Source: Phytophthora colocasiae
Taxonomy: Eukaryota > Oomycota > Peronosporomycetes > Peronosporales > Peronosporaceae
DNA: 64,000 bases
Assembly (NCBI GenBank): GCA_018806915.1
Contig: JAGKQI010000040.1
Span: forward strand, 186,001 to 250,000
Direction of reading: 5' to 3'
How positions within the stretch are numbered: position 1 is the first letter of the stretch; every line of letters starts with the position of its first letter. Positions 21,661 through 31,837 of the stretch are shown piece by piece. The translations under genes were made by a program, and so were the position numbers. The notes beneath the pieces were generated by a model. That model had not been told where the DNA came from and made no database searches. It worked only from the letters and a program-made list of their open reading frames with translations.

Positions 21661-22209
21661 TACTCGGAGAGTGATGTGCACATTAACGGAGACGTTTCCC
21701 AGGCTGGTGGTTCGACTCCGAGCACTGGGTCTACTGGGGGCGGCAGCAATACGGAGCAGGGGCCTGGAACTGTTTCCCCCGCGTCACCAGGCGAATCCGA
21801 CGAAGGCGGAAGCAGCATATCACAGAACCAACCTCCAGCCACAAGCAGTGGCGACGCCGATAACCCGTCACAGTCAAGCGAAGACAACAAGTCCGACGAG
21901 AACAAGTCCGACGAGAACAAATACAAGTCAGGCGACGAGAACAACGGCGATGGTGACAAGTCCAAGTCGGACAATGAAAACAATGGTGATGACAACAAGT
22001 CTGGTGGGAGTAAGTCGGACGATGACTCAACGAAGCAGCAGGAAAGCTCACCCGATAGCGACAGCGTCATGCAGTCAGAGGTGAAGGGTGAAGCTAACGC
22101 TTGGAACCAGTTGAGCCCCACTGCAGTGGACGCGAAAGCGGCGAAGAAAGACACGTTGACGTCGCCCACGCCAATGAAGAAGTGCAACGTCCGCCGCAGG
22201 AAGAACTAA

Positions 22210-23288
22210 AACGAGCGTCAGCGATGGCACTGACGCGCTTGTTTGTTTCGTAGATGGATTCATGTAGTGTTCATTGAATGTGCTGGGAAATAAATTGATG
22301 TTCCAACATTGACTACCCCGAAATGCAGTTTAGCTCCAAACGGCTTCGCGAAACTTTATCTCCCGGAATTCCAACACCAATAATACTCAGAAAAGTAGTT
22401 CAAAACGACAGGTACAGTCATACACGTATCGTCCTTTGGTAGCTCAAAACACATTGTTGTGATCTTCTATATACCGGTAAGCGACAGCACCGGTAAGCAA
22501 CAACTCCTCGTTACACGTCGTGATTCCAATAATCCATGGGTGAAGTTCATAGCTCAGTTCATAGCTCAGACGGGCTCAGGACCAGAGCACGGCGAAGGTG
22601 ATGGTATCGAGAGCTCGTCGATTGAGCAGGATATGAAAACCGATCTCGAGTTGGTTACACGTTTGATTTGGCAGCTTAAATCTCGGCACTACCGCGGCAA
22701 TATACATAGTAGCAGTGCTCTGTGGTGTTCACATTAGCACAATGTTGGATATAAGCTTGCGAGGAGAATGCCACTCCACTGTCTTCAAGGAAATGGCTAC
22801 ATTTTGTTTTAGATGGAGCGAATGCGTCCCAGTTCAATTCTGATCGGCCAGGAAGCGGTACAAGCTACAGCTTGCATTGCACGACGTTGCAGAAATATTC
22901 TCTTGTGAAGGATCAGTCTCGTAACGAGACTCTCGTTACATCAGTGAGTCAGTCCGCCCCTTGTATCCCTCATTTAGCAACATGTCAAACATCATTCTTT
23001 GCATCCACTCTTATTTAGCAACATCTCACAACCACACAGCCGAACTGGTTCCATCAAAGGAGAAGGAACTCAAGCCACTATCCTTCTTCTCTTCATCCCC
23101 CCATAAGCTTCTTCTTCCAGTATTTATTTAAATCATAACTCTATCAACAGTAAGCAATAAAGAGTGGAGCAGTTTAAAAAGAACAAAGCGTAAACGGAAT
23201 CAGGATACAGTAACAACTTGTCGTCGCCACGTTGGACTGGTCCTCACCAATCTTCCGACACTGTCCCATAGGGACAATAGACACCAAC
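22210..23288. other. Intergenic and 5' region of the PI4K gene
   Basis: No supported gene. Short ORFs such as 22459-22737 lack recognisable domains. Confidence 0.55.
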
Positions 23289-26200
23289 ATGCCAGGCTCA
23301 GCCATGACCGAGCCGAACGCCGTCGATCTGTTACCGGAGACGCCCGTGGGCGCCATCGCTACGCTCACGTCGGCGCGTGACAAGGCCCACGCACTGACCC
23401 GCGCGCAGCCGCCACGGCTGTTCGGCGGGTATTTACGCAAACGCTACTCGTCCAGTATGTACATGGGCTCGTGGCGGTTCTGCGTGCTGCAGGGCGCGCG
23501 TCTGCGTTGGTACAGGACCAAGGAGAGCGCCGAGACGGACACGCAGCTGCGTGGTGAAGTCTGGGTGGAGAGCATCGAGCCGTGGGACGGACGCGGCGCA
23601 TTGTCCAAGTACCCGCACGCGTTCGCCGTGCGCACGACGTCCAAGAAGCTCCTGCTGTGCGCCGCCGAGTCCGAACGGGACCGCGAGGGCTGGCTGCAGC
23701 AGTTGGAACGCGCGCTGCAGCGCTCCAAGAGCACGGCGGACCTTGTGGCTGCTGTACAGGCCAACAGCGACGACGGAGGGAGACGCATCGTGCCAGGAGA
23801 CATGAGACGACCCGAGACCGGCAGTTTACCGCCGCCTACGCCCTGTGCGTTCCCGTTACCAGTTGAACGACCTGCAGCAGGCTCCGACGTCACTTCCATC
23901 CAGTCGGCGCCGTCGGACTTGACGTACGGCCAGTCGCTGGCGGTCGGAGACGCCGGATGTGCCGAGTGCTTCGTCCGGTTCCGGCCGTTGGTGGCTAGAC
24001 GCGTTGTCTGTGGCTCCTGCGCACGCGCGTTCTGCGCGCGCCACTGTAATCACGGGATTCGGCTGCAACATCTCGGACTACGAGCTGCCAGACGCTGCTG
24101 CGACCATTGTGCGCAGCGACAGGAGTTTATCGGATACCTACGCTCAACCAAGAAGTTTCTGGGACCGATGACTACGCGCGGCATCTCAATGGACGCGCTG
24201 GTAGCACGTAGCGACGCTGCAAGGAGGAACCAGGGAGATTTGTTTGCTAGGACACTGCACAAGCTTCGACATGGACCGATGACGCTGAACCGGACGATCA
24301 AGATTTTGTACCAGACGAGGAAGAAGCCGCATCTGTTCCGCGTGGCCTGTGAACGACTCCCGTTCTACACGGAAACGAGTGTGGATCGACTGGAGAATCT
24401 GTGGTACCAACTGCTGCATCTCGTGCAGTGTCTGGACGCGGAGCCAGCGCCTCGTTGCGCCGCCCAACTCTTCTATCTGCAGCGCTATCTCCGTGCTATT
24501 TGTCGCAGATGCCCTCGCATCGCTCTGCAGACAATTTGGCATGTCCAAGCCTCGGTGGGAGATGGAAATTACCATAATCTGCACCCGCACACACTCCTCT
24601 CGCTACTGGGGTTCATCTACCCGAACACGACACTACCGGAGAGTTCAAGGGTGTTTAGTATCTGGAAGGACTTGGTGTTCGCGGACTGCCCCGAACACCA
24701 GCTCGCTCAGATCCTTGCCGACTTGAGGGAGATTAATGCAGATATGGAAAAGCTTATCTCTCTTGAGCCGGATTCCATGATAGAACGATGGCTGAATGCC
24801 AAGACGCTCCCTCAGTTTGAGAACTGTGCGGCGGAATTGGCGGAATCAGGCATTGTGCTGTGTGAGTTCCAGTCCAGCATTCTGTACGATTCGTTGGATA
24901 TTGAAGGAGGGAACTTCCCGGACGAGGCACCAGGCACTGGAATCGAGTCGCTGGTGCTGGAACAAGTGAGTTTCGTGCAGTCGCTGGCAGCTATTAGTGA
25001 GCGCTTACGCCACATTCAACCGGTGTCAGATCGTGGGAAGTTTTTGGCTGGTGAATTGGAAACGCTGAACAACTCACTCCAGTCTTCAGCACTTTATCCG
25101 CTGAGTGCTGCATCCGACGAACTGTACCAAGTGGTGCGCATCCCGCCGACTGAAGGCAAGGTATTCTCCACTAAAATGCGTGCCCCCACCCTTATCTTCG
25201 TGGAGACTGTCCCAGTACAGAGTGGTGGAGCTATTGGACTCGACGATACAGACACCGACCGTCTTCGCCCGTTCGTATTCAGCTCCCACCCTCGCAATTC
25301 TACCTTCTTCGAGTCTGCCATTCTGGATGAAATTGAAGCGTCTGCTGTGTCGTCGAGCGGTGACACGATGTTGTCGCCCTGCAGCAGCTCCACACTCGCG
25401 ACACCTACGCCGACCAGCACCGTCGCTGGGCCAGCTACATGTCCTGATGATTTAGCTCCGCTGCAGGCAAGTGGAGCTTCAGCTGCTGGCGACCGACAGC
25501 CGACTGGCCCTGGAGGTATCTTAGGTCGTCACATGACGACACCAACCAGCGGACGAGATGACGCTGCACCCGGTAGTAGCAGACGCCACGCGGGGATCAG
25601 GCCGCACTTGCCGCAGCCCAGCCGTGGCAGCAAGATGGGCGATGGAGCACGCGCGGGGCGTTTAGGCGTCGAGAATTTCGTGTATGACAGCAAGGTTTTT
25701 GGTGAGAGCTGGGAGGAACGCAAGGCACGTATCCAGAGCGAATCCCCGATGGGGAAACTGCCCGGTTGGGATCTGTTTTCGGTGATTGTCAAGACCAACG
25801 ATGATTTACGACAAGAAGTATTCACCATGCAGCTCATTCACAAACTCAAGTCCATTTTCGAGTTCGAGGCACCGCATTTATGGCTGCGGACGTACCGAAT
25901 TGTTGCAACTGGGGCCAACATCGGCCTCCTGGAGACAATCACAGACGCCTGCTCGCTGGACCACTTGAAGAAGACGTTCCCAGGCGGAAACCTGTGCGAA
26001 TACTTCCGCAGCGTGTACGGGGACCCGTCCAGCTCGGAGTTCATCGCGGCCCAACGCCGCTTTATCGAGAGCATGGCTGCGTACTCCATCGTGAGCTACG
26101 TGCTACTGCTCAAGGACCGACACAACGGCAACATTCTGCTGAGTTCCGAAGGCCGTGTGATTCACATTGACTTCGGCTTCATCCTGGGCATTGCTCCAGG

Positions 26201-26570
26201 TGGCATGTTTAGCGTTGAAGACGCCCCATTTAAGCTGACGAAGGAGATGGTTGACGTGATGGGAGGCCTGGGATCTCCAGGCTACAGACACTTTCGCCAT
26301 TGTCTATGCGAGGGCTTCGTAGTGCTCCAGAAGTACCAGTCCGAGATCGCTGCGCTGCTACAGACAACCGGCCAACATTCCCCGTTCCCATGTTTCCACG
26401 GCGCGAAGTTGGCGCGCGTCATTGCTGATCTACGTACAAGACTGTGCGTTGGAGTTTCGAGACGAGAAATTCGACACCGCGTGGACCACCTGCTACGCAA
26501 GAGCTACAACGCGTGGGGGACGCGCCAATACGACTCATTCCAACTGCGCAGCAACAATATTCATCCGTAG
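23289..26570 (+). CDS. Phosphatidylinositol 4-kinase (PI4KIII-beta-like) with PH and FYVE-like domains
   Basis: 1093 residues from ATG 23289; upstream codons are open but lack an ATG. Domains in order: PH at about 42-147 (LFGGYLRKRY...MGSWRFCVLQ; ends EGWLQQLERAL); a Cys-rich FYVE-like finger at about 224-277 (CAEC, CGSC, FCARHC, CCDHC) without the RHHC core; a helical PIK region (VDRLENLWYQLLHLVQ); and a C-terminal PI3/4-kinase catalytic domain. The kinase shows LKDRHNGNILL (Asp about 943) and IHIDFGFILG (Asp about 961), so the catalytic and activation loops look intact. It would phosphorylate phosphatidylinositol at the 4-position on Golgi or endosomal membranes. PH and finger modules could add lipid targeting. 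No introns are needed. It is convergent with the kinesin gene. Confidence 0.92.
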   Translation: MPGSAMTEPNAVDLLPETPVGAIATLTSARDKAHALTRAQPPRLFGGYLRKRYSSSMYMGSWRFCVLQGARLRWYRTKESAETDTQLRGEVWVESIEPWDGRGALSKYPHAFAVRTTSKKLLLCAAESERDREGWLQQLERALQRSKSTADLVAAVQANSDDGGRRIVPGDMRRPETGSLPPPTPCAFPLPVERPAAGSDVTSIQSAPSDLTYGQSLAVGDAGCAECFVRFRPLVARRVVCGSCARAFCARHCNHGIRLQHLGLRAARRCCDHCAQRQEFIGYLRSTKKFLGPMTTRGISMDALVARSDAARRNQGDLFARTLHKLRHGPMTLNRTIKILYQTRKKPHLFRVACERLPFYTETSVDRLENLWYQLLHLVQCLDAEPAPRCAAQLFYLQRYLRAICRRCPRIALQTIWHVQASVGDGNYHNLHPHTLLSLLGFIYPNTTLPESSRVFSIWKDLVFADCPEHQLAQILADLREINADMEKLISLEPDSMIERWLNAKTLPQFENCAAELAESGIVLCEFQSSILYDSLDIEGGNFPDEAPGTGIESLVLEQVSFVQSLAAISERLRHIQPVSDRGKFLAGELETLNNSLQSSALYPLSAASDELYQVVRIPPTEGKVFSTKMRAPTLIFVETVPVQSGGAIGLDDTDTDRLRPFVFSSHPRNSTFFESAILDEIEASAVSSSGDTMLSPCSSSTLATPTPTSTVAGPATCPDDLAPLQASGASAAGDRQPTGPGGILGRHMTTPTSGRDDAAPGSSRRHAGIRPHLPQPSRGSKMGDGARAGRLGVENFVYDSKVFGESWEERKARIQSESPMGKLPGWDLFSVIVKTNDDLRQEVFTMQLIHKLKSIFEFEAPHLWLRTYRIVATGANIGLLETITDACSLDHLKKTFPGGNLCEYFRSVYGDPSSSEFIAAQRRFIESMAAYSIVSYVLLLKDRHNGNILLSSEGRVIHIDFGFILGIAPGGMFSVEDAPFKLTKEMVDVMGGLGSPGYRHFRHCLCEGFVVLQKYQSEIAALLQTTGQHSPFPCFHGAKLARVIADLRTRLCVGVSRREIRHRVDHLLRKSYNAWGTRQYDSFQLRSNNIHP

Positions 26571-26752
26571 ACGTCGACTGATTTCGACAAGATTTCAAGC
26601 TTTACTCAACGTTCCGCGTTGAATTCCCCTCAAGGCGAGCTACAGCGCTGCATGTAAGTATTTAGTGGCGCATTCGTTTTCCGTTCATCTCGCTGGTTTA
26701 ACCTAAGTTTCTCCCAAATCAGCACGTATTTTTTGTTGTTTTATCCTAGCCG

Positions 26753-29700
26753 TCAAGTACGAGTGCATGCCTTGATAAGGTATTTGCGGTAGTTTTCATT
26801 CTCCTCGGCCAGCATAACATTCTTTGTGAGCAGCTCAGCACATCGACGTTCTACTTGTTCCAGCAATTTCATCCACTGAGCTTTTGTACTCGCCAAGCGC
26901 GACTCGAGTTGGCTCTTAGCTGTGCGCAGAGCCTCCAGTTCACCAAGAACTGCCGAGTTGTTGCTGGCAGCTATAGAACTCTCGACGGGCTTCACTACTG
27001 GCTGAGTTTGCTGGAGAGTGAGTCGTCGTACTTCTTCAAGCTGTCGAGTCAATGCCGCGTGCATTTCAGCGATGGCCTGGACGCCGCTGTCGTTGTTTTG
27101 AGCTGGCGAAAGGTGTTCCTCGTGCTTTTTCTCCTTTTCACGCAGCAGGTCCGCGTTCTGCTCTTCAAGTTCCGCCAGTGCCAGCGCTTGCTGTGACCTC
27201 AGCTCCATTTCAGACGCTAAACGCTGTTCAGCAGCTGTCAGACATTCGCGGAGCTCGTGCACTTCTTCTTCTCTGCGGTTTAACTCGGACTCAGACTGCT
27301 CTGGATCTTGAAGGTGTCTGGAGAAGCGGAAACCTGCTTTTCGAGCACTCTCCAGTTCGTTCAAGAGCTCTCGTTCGTGCATTTGGTAAGAGGCCACCAA
27401 CTCCTTCAAAACTCGAGTACCAGCACCAAATTCACCACCAGATTGATGAAGGAGGGCAAGTTTAAGGCGGAAAGTCTCCAGTTGTGCTTGCAATTCGTGC
27501 CGCATCCGCTCCAGTGTCAGCAGTAGCTCTTCGTTCTCGTCACTTTTACTCTTCAACGTCGCAGTTGCAAGTTGTTTGGCGCTCAATTCACGTGCTAAAT
27601 CCTGCTGGAGACGATCCAGTTTGAGCTCAAGCGAGTGTTTCTCAGCTGCAAAAGACTCCTTTTGAGTCTCCACCTCGTGCCTCAACTGCTTCAGAGTGCA
27701 GTCACGTTGGGTTTTAGCCTCTTTCCCGGCCTGTTGATTATCCAGTTGCTCCTTCCTGACGTCCAGCTCTTTCCATTCCAGTTCCAGTTCACGACGCACC
27801 AGCTCCTTCTTCACGGCTTCGACTTTCGCTTGAGCTTCCGCCACTTGTTGTCGTAAAGTCTCGTTCTCGGATCGAAGATGGCTACTCTCTGTTTGCTGCG
27901 TATCAACTCTCGACTGAAGAAGATTCAATTGTTTCGCTAGAGTTTCCAACTCTTTCTGCAGCTTCTGCTTCTGGTTCACCGCCACAATCAGTTCCAGACT
28001 CAGTTGCTGGTTCTTCTTGGCTTCCGAGTCTCGAGAGCTCTCGGCATCTTTCGCCGCCTTCTGCAGTATCGCCAACTCCCCACCCAACCGCGTTTTCTCA
28101 GCCACCAGCTCGTTCATCTTGCCGCATAAATCCTGGATTTGAGTGGCTTTAGTGGCGTCGTCTTGCTGGATTTCCACCACGAGCTGCTCGGCCTGGATCA
28201 GTTTCGTCTCCACCTCGAACTTGTCCCCGTCCAACTGCTGCACTTGTGTGTCTTTCTCCAGTTGAAACGCGACGAAAGCTTTGCTTAAAGCCAATTTCTC
28301 CTGTTCACAAGTCAGAAGCTCCGTGCGAAGAGCGAGTTCGTTGTCGAACAGTTCGCGGTACTTACAGCGGAGTTCCCCTAACTGAGCATTGAGTGCATCC
28401 TTGTCTTCGCGCAACCTTCGACGTTCCAAGCCGCTTTGAACCACTTTCCCCTCGAGGTCGTGGACTTTTCGCTCGAAATCAACCAACCCCGGTGCTTCCT
28501 TCACCGTATCAAGCGTTTCCGGTTTCTGCACCAGGAACTGACGGCGTCGTAGTCCTCGAAACATGTCGTCGTTCACCACGGGGAACGTACTTACTTGAGA
28601 AAGAGATTTTCCAAGATGAAGAGTAGAAAATGAGCCTTTCAGATCGCCAGGACTCAGAACCAGCAGTGCCAGTGTGAGGCAGTTGCCACCTAGTGCGTCT
28701 TGCAGTAAAGTTGTTAGTTGAGAGCTCTGGTATCGAACTGAAGTTTCCGATCTGCTTAAACTTTCGATGACATTTTGAAGTGCGAACAGCGATTTATTGA
28801 GTAAAGGCCCTTCGGATAAACGCACTGTCGGACCAGACTAGGGTGAGAAGGAATGAGAGTTGTTGTGGATAGATTAAGAAAGTGACAATTGAGAATACTC
28901 ACGAGGGAAAGACGATCAGTAGCCGGTAGATCCACGAAGTCAAAGAACGAGTGAAGTTCTTGAACTGGAGCTTCTCGAAAAGTAAAAGTTTGTTTGACAG
29001 AAATCTGCAAATAAAGTTAGCAGGACGACGAGTTCACTTCCATAGCTCATTACTTACCCGTAACACTGCACTGCTGAACTCGGAGGAATTGCCGTATAGT
29101 CCGTTAGTGCTGTGTCGTGCATTGAGTCCAATACTTAAAAGGTTGCTGAAATCCCCTGGTGTTGTCAAAGGCACCGATTGCGTCAAGTTTTTAATGATCT
29201 TTCCAAGTGCCGGGTCGTCCTCAATCATTAGATCTTGCTTGTTTCCTTCTCTGTTAGAAGTACCAGAGCTCACTGCTAGGAGATCCTGAACACTTCTTTA
29301 TCAATAAAAACTCTTGCGTTAACGAAAAATACTTTTCCTACCGTGATCGTCTCTTCAAAGAGTTCAGCGAACGACAAGCGCAGTGAAAACGTTGCAGAGG
29401 AGATCGTTTCCTTCTTGTATGCAGTCACCTCCAAGCTGGTATTTCTAGTCAGAGTCAGAATTTTACGTTGAAGTGTATCAAACAGCATCTGGAACGTTGC
29501 AACAGCGAGACTTTGGTCTGGTAATGGCGAGAAAAACACACGATTCTTCTGTGCCTTGGCAGAACCAACTGCTAAAACGGAGACATTCACTCCTTCCACA
29601 CAAGTTGTAACCAAAGACTGTAGTGAACTCTCCATCACATCAGCTTCTGTTGCCTGTTGGTACACTTGACCTAGTTGCAATCCAAAAGTCTGCGATTGTT

Positions 29701-30005
29701 GAAAGAAAAAAGGTTAAATAGTGTATAGCTTTACAATGCAAAAGTATTGTACTATACCTCTCCAGTGGAGCTGTTTGTAACTTGAATTTGTTTGCCATCT
29801 TTCACCTGCAACGCCGAGTTATCTAGGATATACAGCGGTTTTAGGATTTAGGATTTGTTCTGTCATAAAAGCACTAACCAGGTTTCCCGGATGGTAAACC
29901 GACGTAAGCATGCACCTATTCAAGCAACTAGTCAGTAGACTCAGCAAACTACCCTTCAGGTTTTTTCCCTACCTGCACAGAGACACCTTTCGGTCCTCGA
30001 TCCAT
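26753..30005 (-). CDS. Kinesin-like protein with degenerate motor and long coiled coil, seven exons
   Basis: Exons read from the sequence with GT..AG borders: 30005-29973, 29915-29879, 29822-29758, 29689-29342, 29285-29058, 29004-28903 and 28837-26753. The phases fit and give 965 residues starting MDRGPKGVSVQ. The motor-like part keeps kinesin landmarks (NKSLFALQNVIESL, YQSSQLTTLLQDALGGN), but its nucleotide sites are altered. The P-loop position reads LAVGSAKAQKN instead of GQTGSGKT. Switch I reads NSSEFSSAVLR instead of SSRSHA. Switch II reads FVDLPATDRLS instead of DLAGSE. From about residue 430 it is almost all coiled coil (Gln/Glu/Leu-rich heptads), suggesting dimerisation. It may bind microtubules without ATP-driven motion. 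Confidence 0.85.
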
Positions 30006-31070
30006 GTTGGCAGCTATGCTGTTGACGGGACACTACAAGTAAATACACAAATCTAAAAATGTAGGAACTGGCAATTGTGACGCGCTGTTGTGGGTCAAAG
30101 AAGCACGTGTACTCTACGCAGCGTCATCAATGGCTTCAGGGCGTAGCGTTTTCTCCGTCGTGACTTTCAATTTTACTACCGAATCCCTGGTGATGCCTGC
30201 TTACTTGTTTTGTTACCTTCATCCCGTTTGACAAGCCCCAGGCCACTTAAAACTCCAACAGCTCCTAACGCCAAGAGGAGATCGTTGACAGTTTAATTCA
30301 GATGAACGAGACCACAACCGTATAGATATGCCAGTCCATGGGCACATCCAAGTAGCTCCTTCCATCGGATTCCTAAATTCGGAAAGTCCTTTTGTGAATG
30401 ACAAACGCTTCTTTACCAACGTGACACGCTCCGTGGAACTTTCGTACGTGTGGATGGTGTAGATCTGCTCACAGACTGATATCGTGATAGATTTGGCCAT
30501 CAGTACCGGGAATGGTAGCGAACCATTCTGGAATCCCCACTATTACTACGGCATTGGAACTATGAACAACTGCATCAAATACGCCCGACATTACATCCAG
30601 CTCGTCAGGAATAAGTATATCGCCGTACCGTTCAATTCCGTATCTCACCTGGGTCCGAATTTCCAGAATTCGACGCTTGCCGCTGACTTCAAGCGTCATT
30701 CTCCACTCACTTGCAAGCAACAACCTTATACGCGTCATCCACTCGTCTCGTAAGTGTTTTCTCTTGCAGATTCAAAACGGTTAAAGTCATCTCGAGGCGC
30801 GTTCCCATGTCCGGCAACTTTAAAAATCGTGCAATAGCTTTCTTAAACCTTCTAAGCAGGTGCAGATTGCAGGATACCTAACGACGGAGCCCGTTCCACT
30901 TTCCTCTTGTAGCTCCAGAGTTTACGGTAGATGGGGTCCCAGCGATCCCTTCATCGTTTGCGTATTTCCTCAACAGCCTGACACTGGACGGCAGCCCAGC
31001 ACAACAACTGGCGCCGCGTCCCAGAAATTCCTCATTATTATCGAAGATTGAGAGGAGAATTGACTCGCTG
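30006..31070. other. Unassigned stretch, possible exons of the downstream membrane-protein gene
   Basis: About 1.07 kb between the kinesin start and the membrane-protein ATG. Short open frames on both strands (for example plus 30329-30460, 30484-30753; minus 30738-30469) look protein-like, but no set of splice sites joined them convincingly. A multi-exon N-terminal extracellular part of the next gene is possible. Confidence 0.35.
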
Positions 31071-31784
31071 ATGATCGTTTGTCACTATTTTCCGACCCAA
31101 GTTCACCTCGAACCTGGTGTCGTTGCTGAATTCGCGCTTCTTTCGGGTTTTGTGGTCTGTTTGTTTGGCTTCCGACTGCTTCGATGGCTCATTTTCGTTT
31201 CTGGGTTTCTCGTCTCTGGACTAATCACTTCTGCTGCATTTGAGAACGTTTTTGGCTTAAAAACATGGGTATTTTTCGCCTCGTGGATCGGATTCTTCGT
31301 CATGGGTGTAGCTGGAGGTTGTGTCGCGCTGGCATTCTTCCCCTTTGGTGTCTTTTTGATGGGGTCGTTGTTATCATACGCATTTACGTCGTCCCTCCCC
31401 TATCAAATGCTCCCAGAAGACTCCAGTGCAGTTTTAATCGTCGTTTTACTTGGAGGTTTCCTTGCGTGGCTGCTAGTGCGTCCATTTGCCATCGTCGCTA
31501 TCAGTCTCATGGGCTCCATAGTGGCAGTTTGGGGCGTTGGCTACTTCGTTGGTAAATACCCAAGCAGCTACGACATTGAGCGATTCCATTCACTCTTAAA
31601 GAGGAGTGACAAGTCTTGGATGTGCGCAGTTCCAGGATCCTGGTGGGCCTATTTAGCTGCGATGCTGCTGCTGTTTGCTGTGGGGTTGGCGAAACAGTGT
31701 CATGACGCTCACAGGTTGCGAGAAAGAAGCCACATTGGCCTCTACACTGGCTGGAGATCCAGTCCGAACATCCCAATGCTGTAG
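31071..31784 (+). CDS. Multi-pass membrane protein, DUF4203/TMEM198-like
   Basis: 237 residues with about seven hydrophobic segments (FALLSGFVVCLFGFRLLRWL, IFVSGFLVSGLITSAA, FASWIGFFVMGVAGGCVALA, VLIVVLLGGFLAWLLV, FAIVAISLMGSIVAVWGVGY, YLAAMLLLFAVGLA). The pattern, with FG.RL near the first helix and Gly-rich helices, fits the DUF4203 family found in TMEM198 and TM7SF3. The start may be an internal ATG if upstream exons exist. Its stop lies 53 bp from the stop of the convergent Fe-ADH-like gene. Confidence 0.65.
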   Translation: MIVCHYFPTQVHLEPGVVAEFALLSGFVVCLFGFRLLRWLIFVSGFLVSGLITSAAFENVFGLKTWVFFASWIGFFVMGVAGGCVALAFFPFGVFLMGSLLSYAFTSSLPYQMLPEDSSAVLIVVLLGGFLAWLLVRPFAIVAISLMGSIVAVWGVGYFVGKYPSSYDIERFHSLLKRSDKSWMCAVPGSWWAYLAAMLLLFAVGLAKQCHDAHRLRERSHIGLYTGWRSSPNIPML

Positions 31785-31837
31785 AAGCTGCAGCTAAAAG
31801 CACTGGATCCATTTCAAGTTAACGTCTAACACGGAGA

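Larger units (their letters stand above)
17715..22209 (+). pseudogene. Two-domain PL3 pectate lyase, broken at four places
   Basis: The start ATG at 17715 gives a signal peptide (MVKIRAATAASLALLLATLS) and an acidic low-complexity linker. The first PL3 domain lies at about 18330-19030 (KNAIIGKNQKEGVHC, NVWWDDVCEDALSIKGG, YRSCGTCGD). A Ser/Gly-rich linker leads to a second PL3 domain beginning at about 19390. PL3 enzymes cleave pectate by beta-elimination and act on plant cell walls. The lesions are: a one-base gain in an AAAA run near 17960; a compensating shift near 18320; a 1545-bp MULE plus 9-bp TSD inside domain 2 (19759-21303); and a 34-bp palindromic insertion (21627-21660) that adds a stop. 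The tail is Asp/Asn/Lys-rich and ends CNVRRRKN. The MULE plus TSD length (1554) is a multiple of three, so both halves of domain 2 share a frame. Confidence 0.85.
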
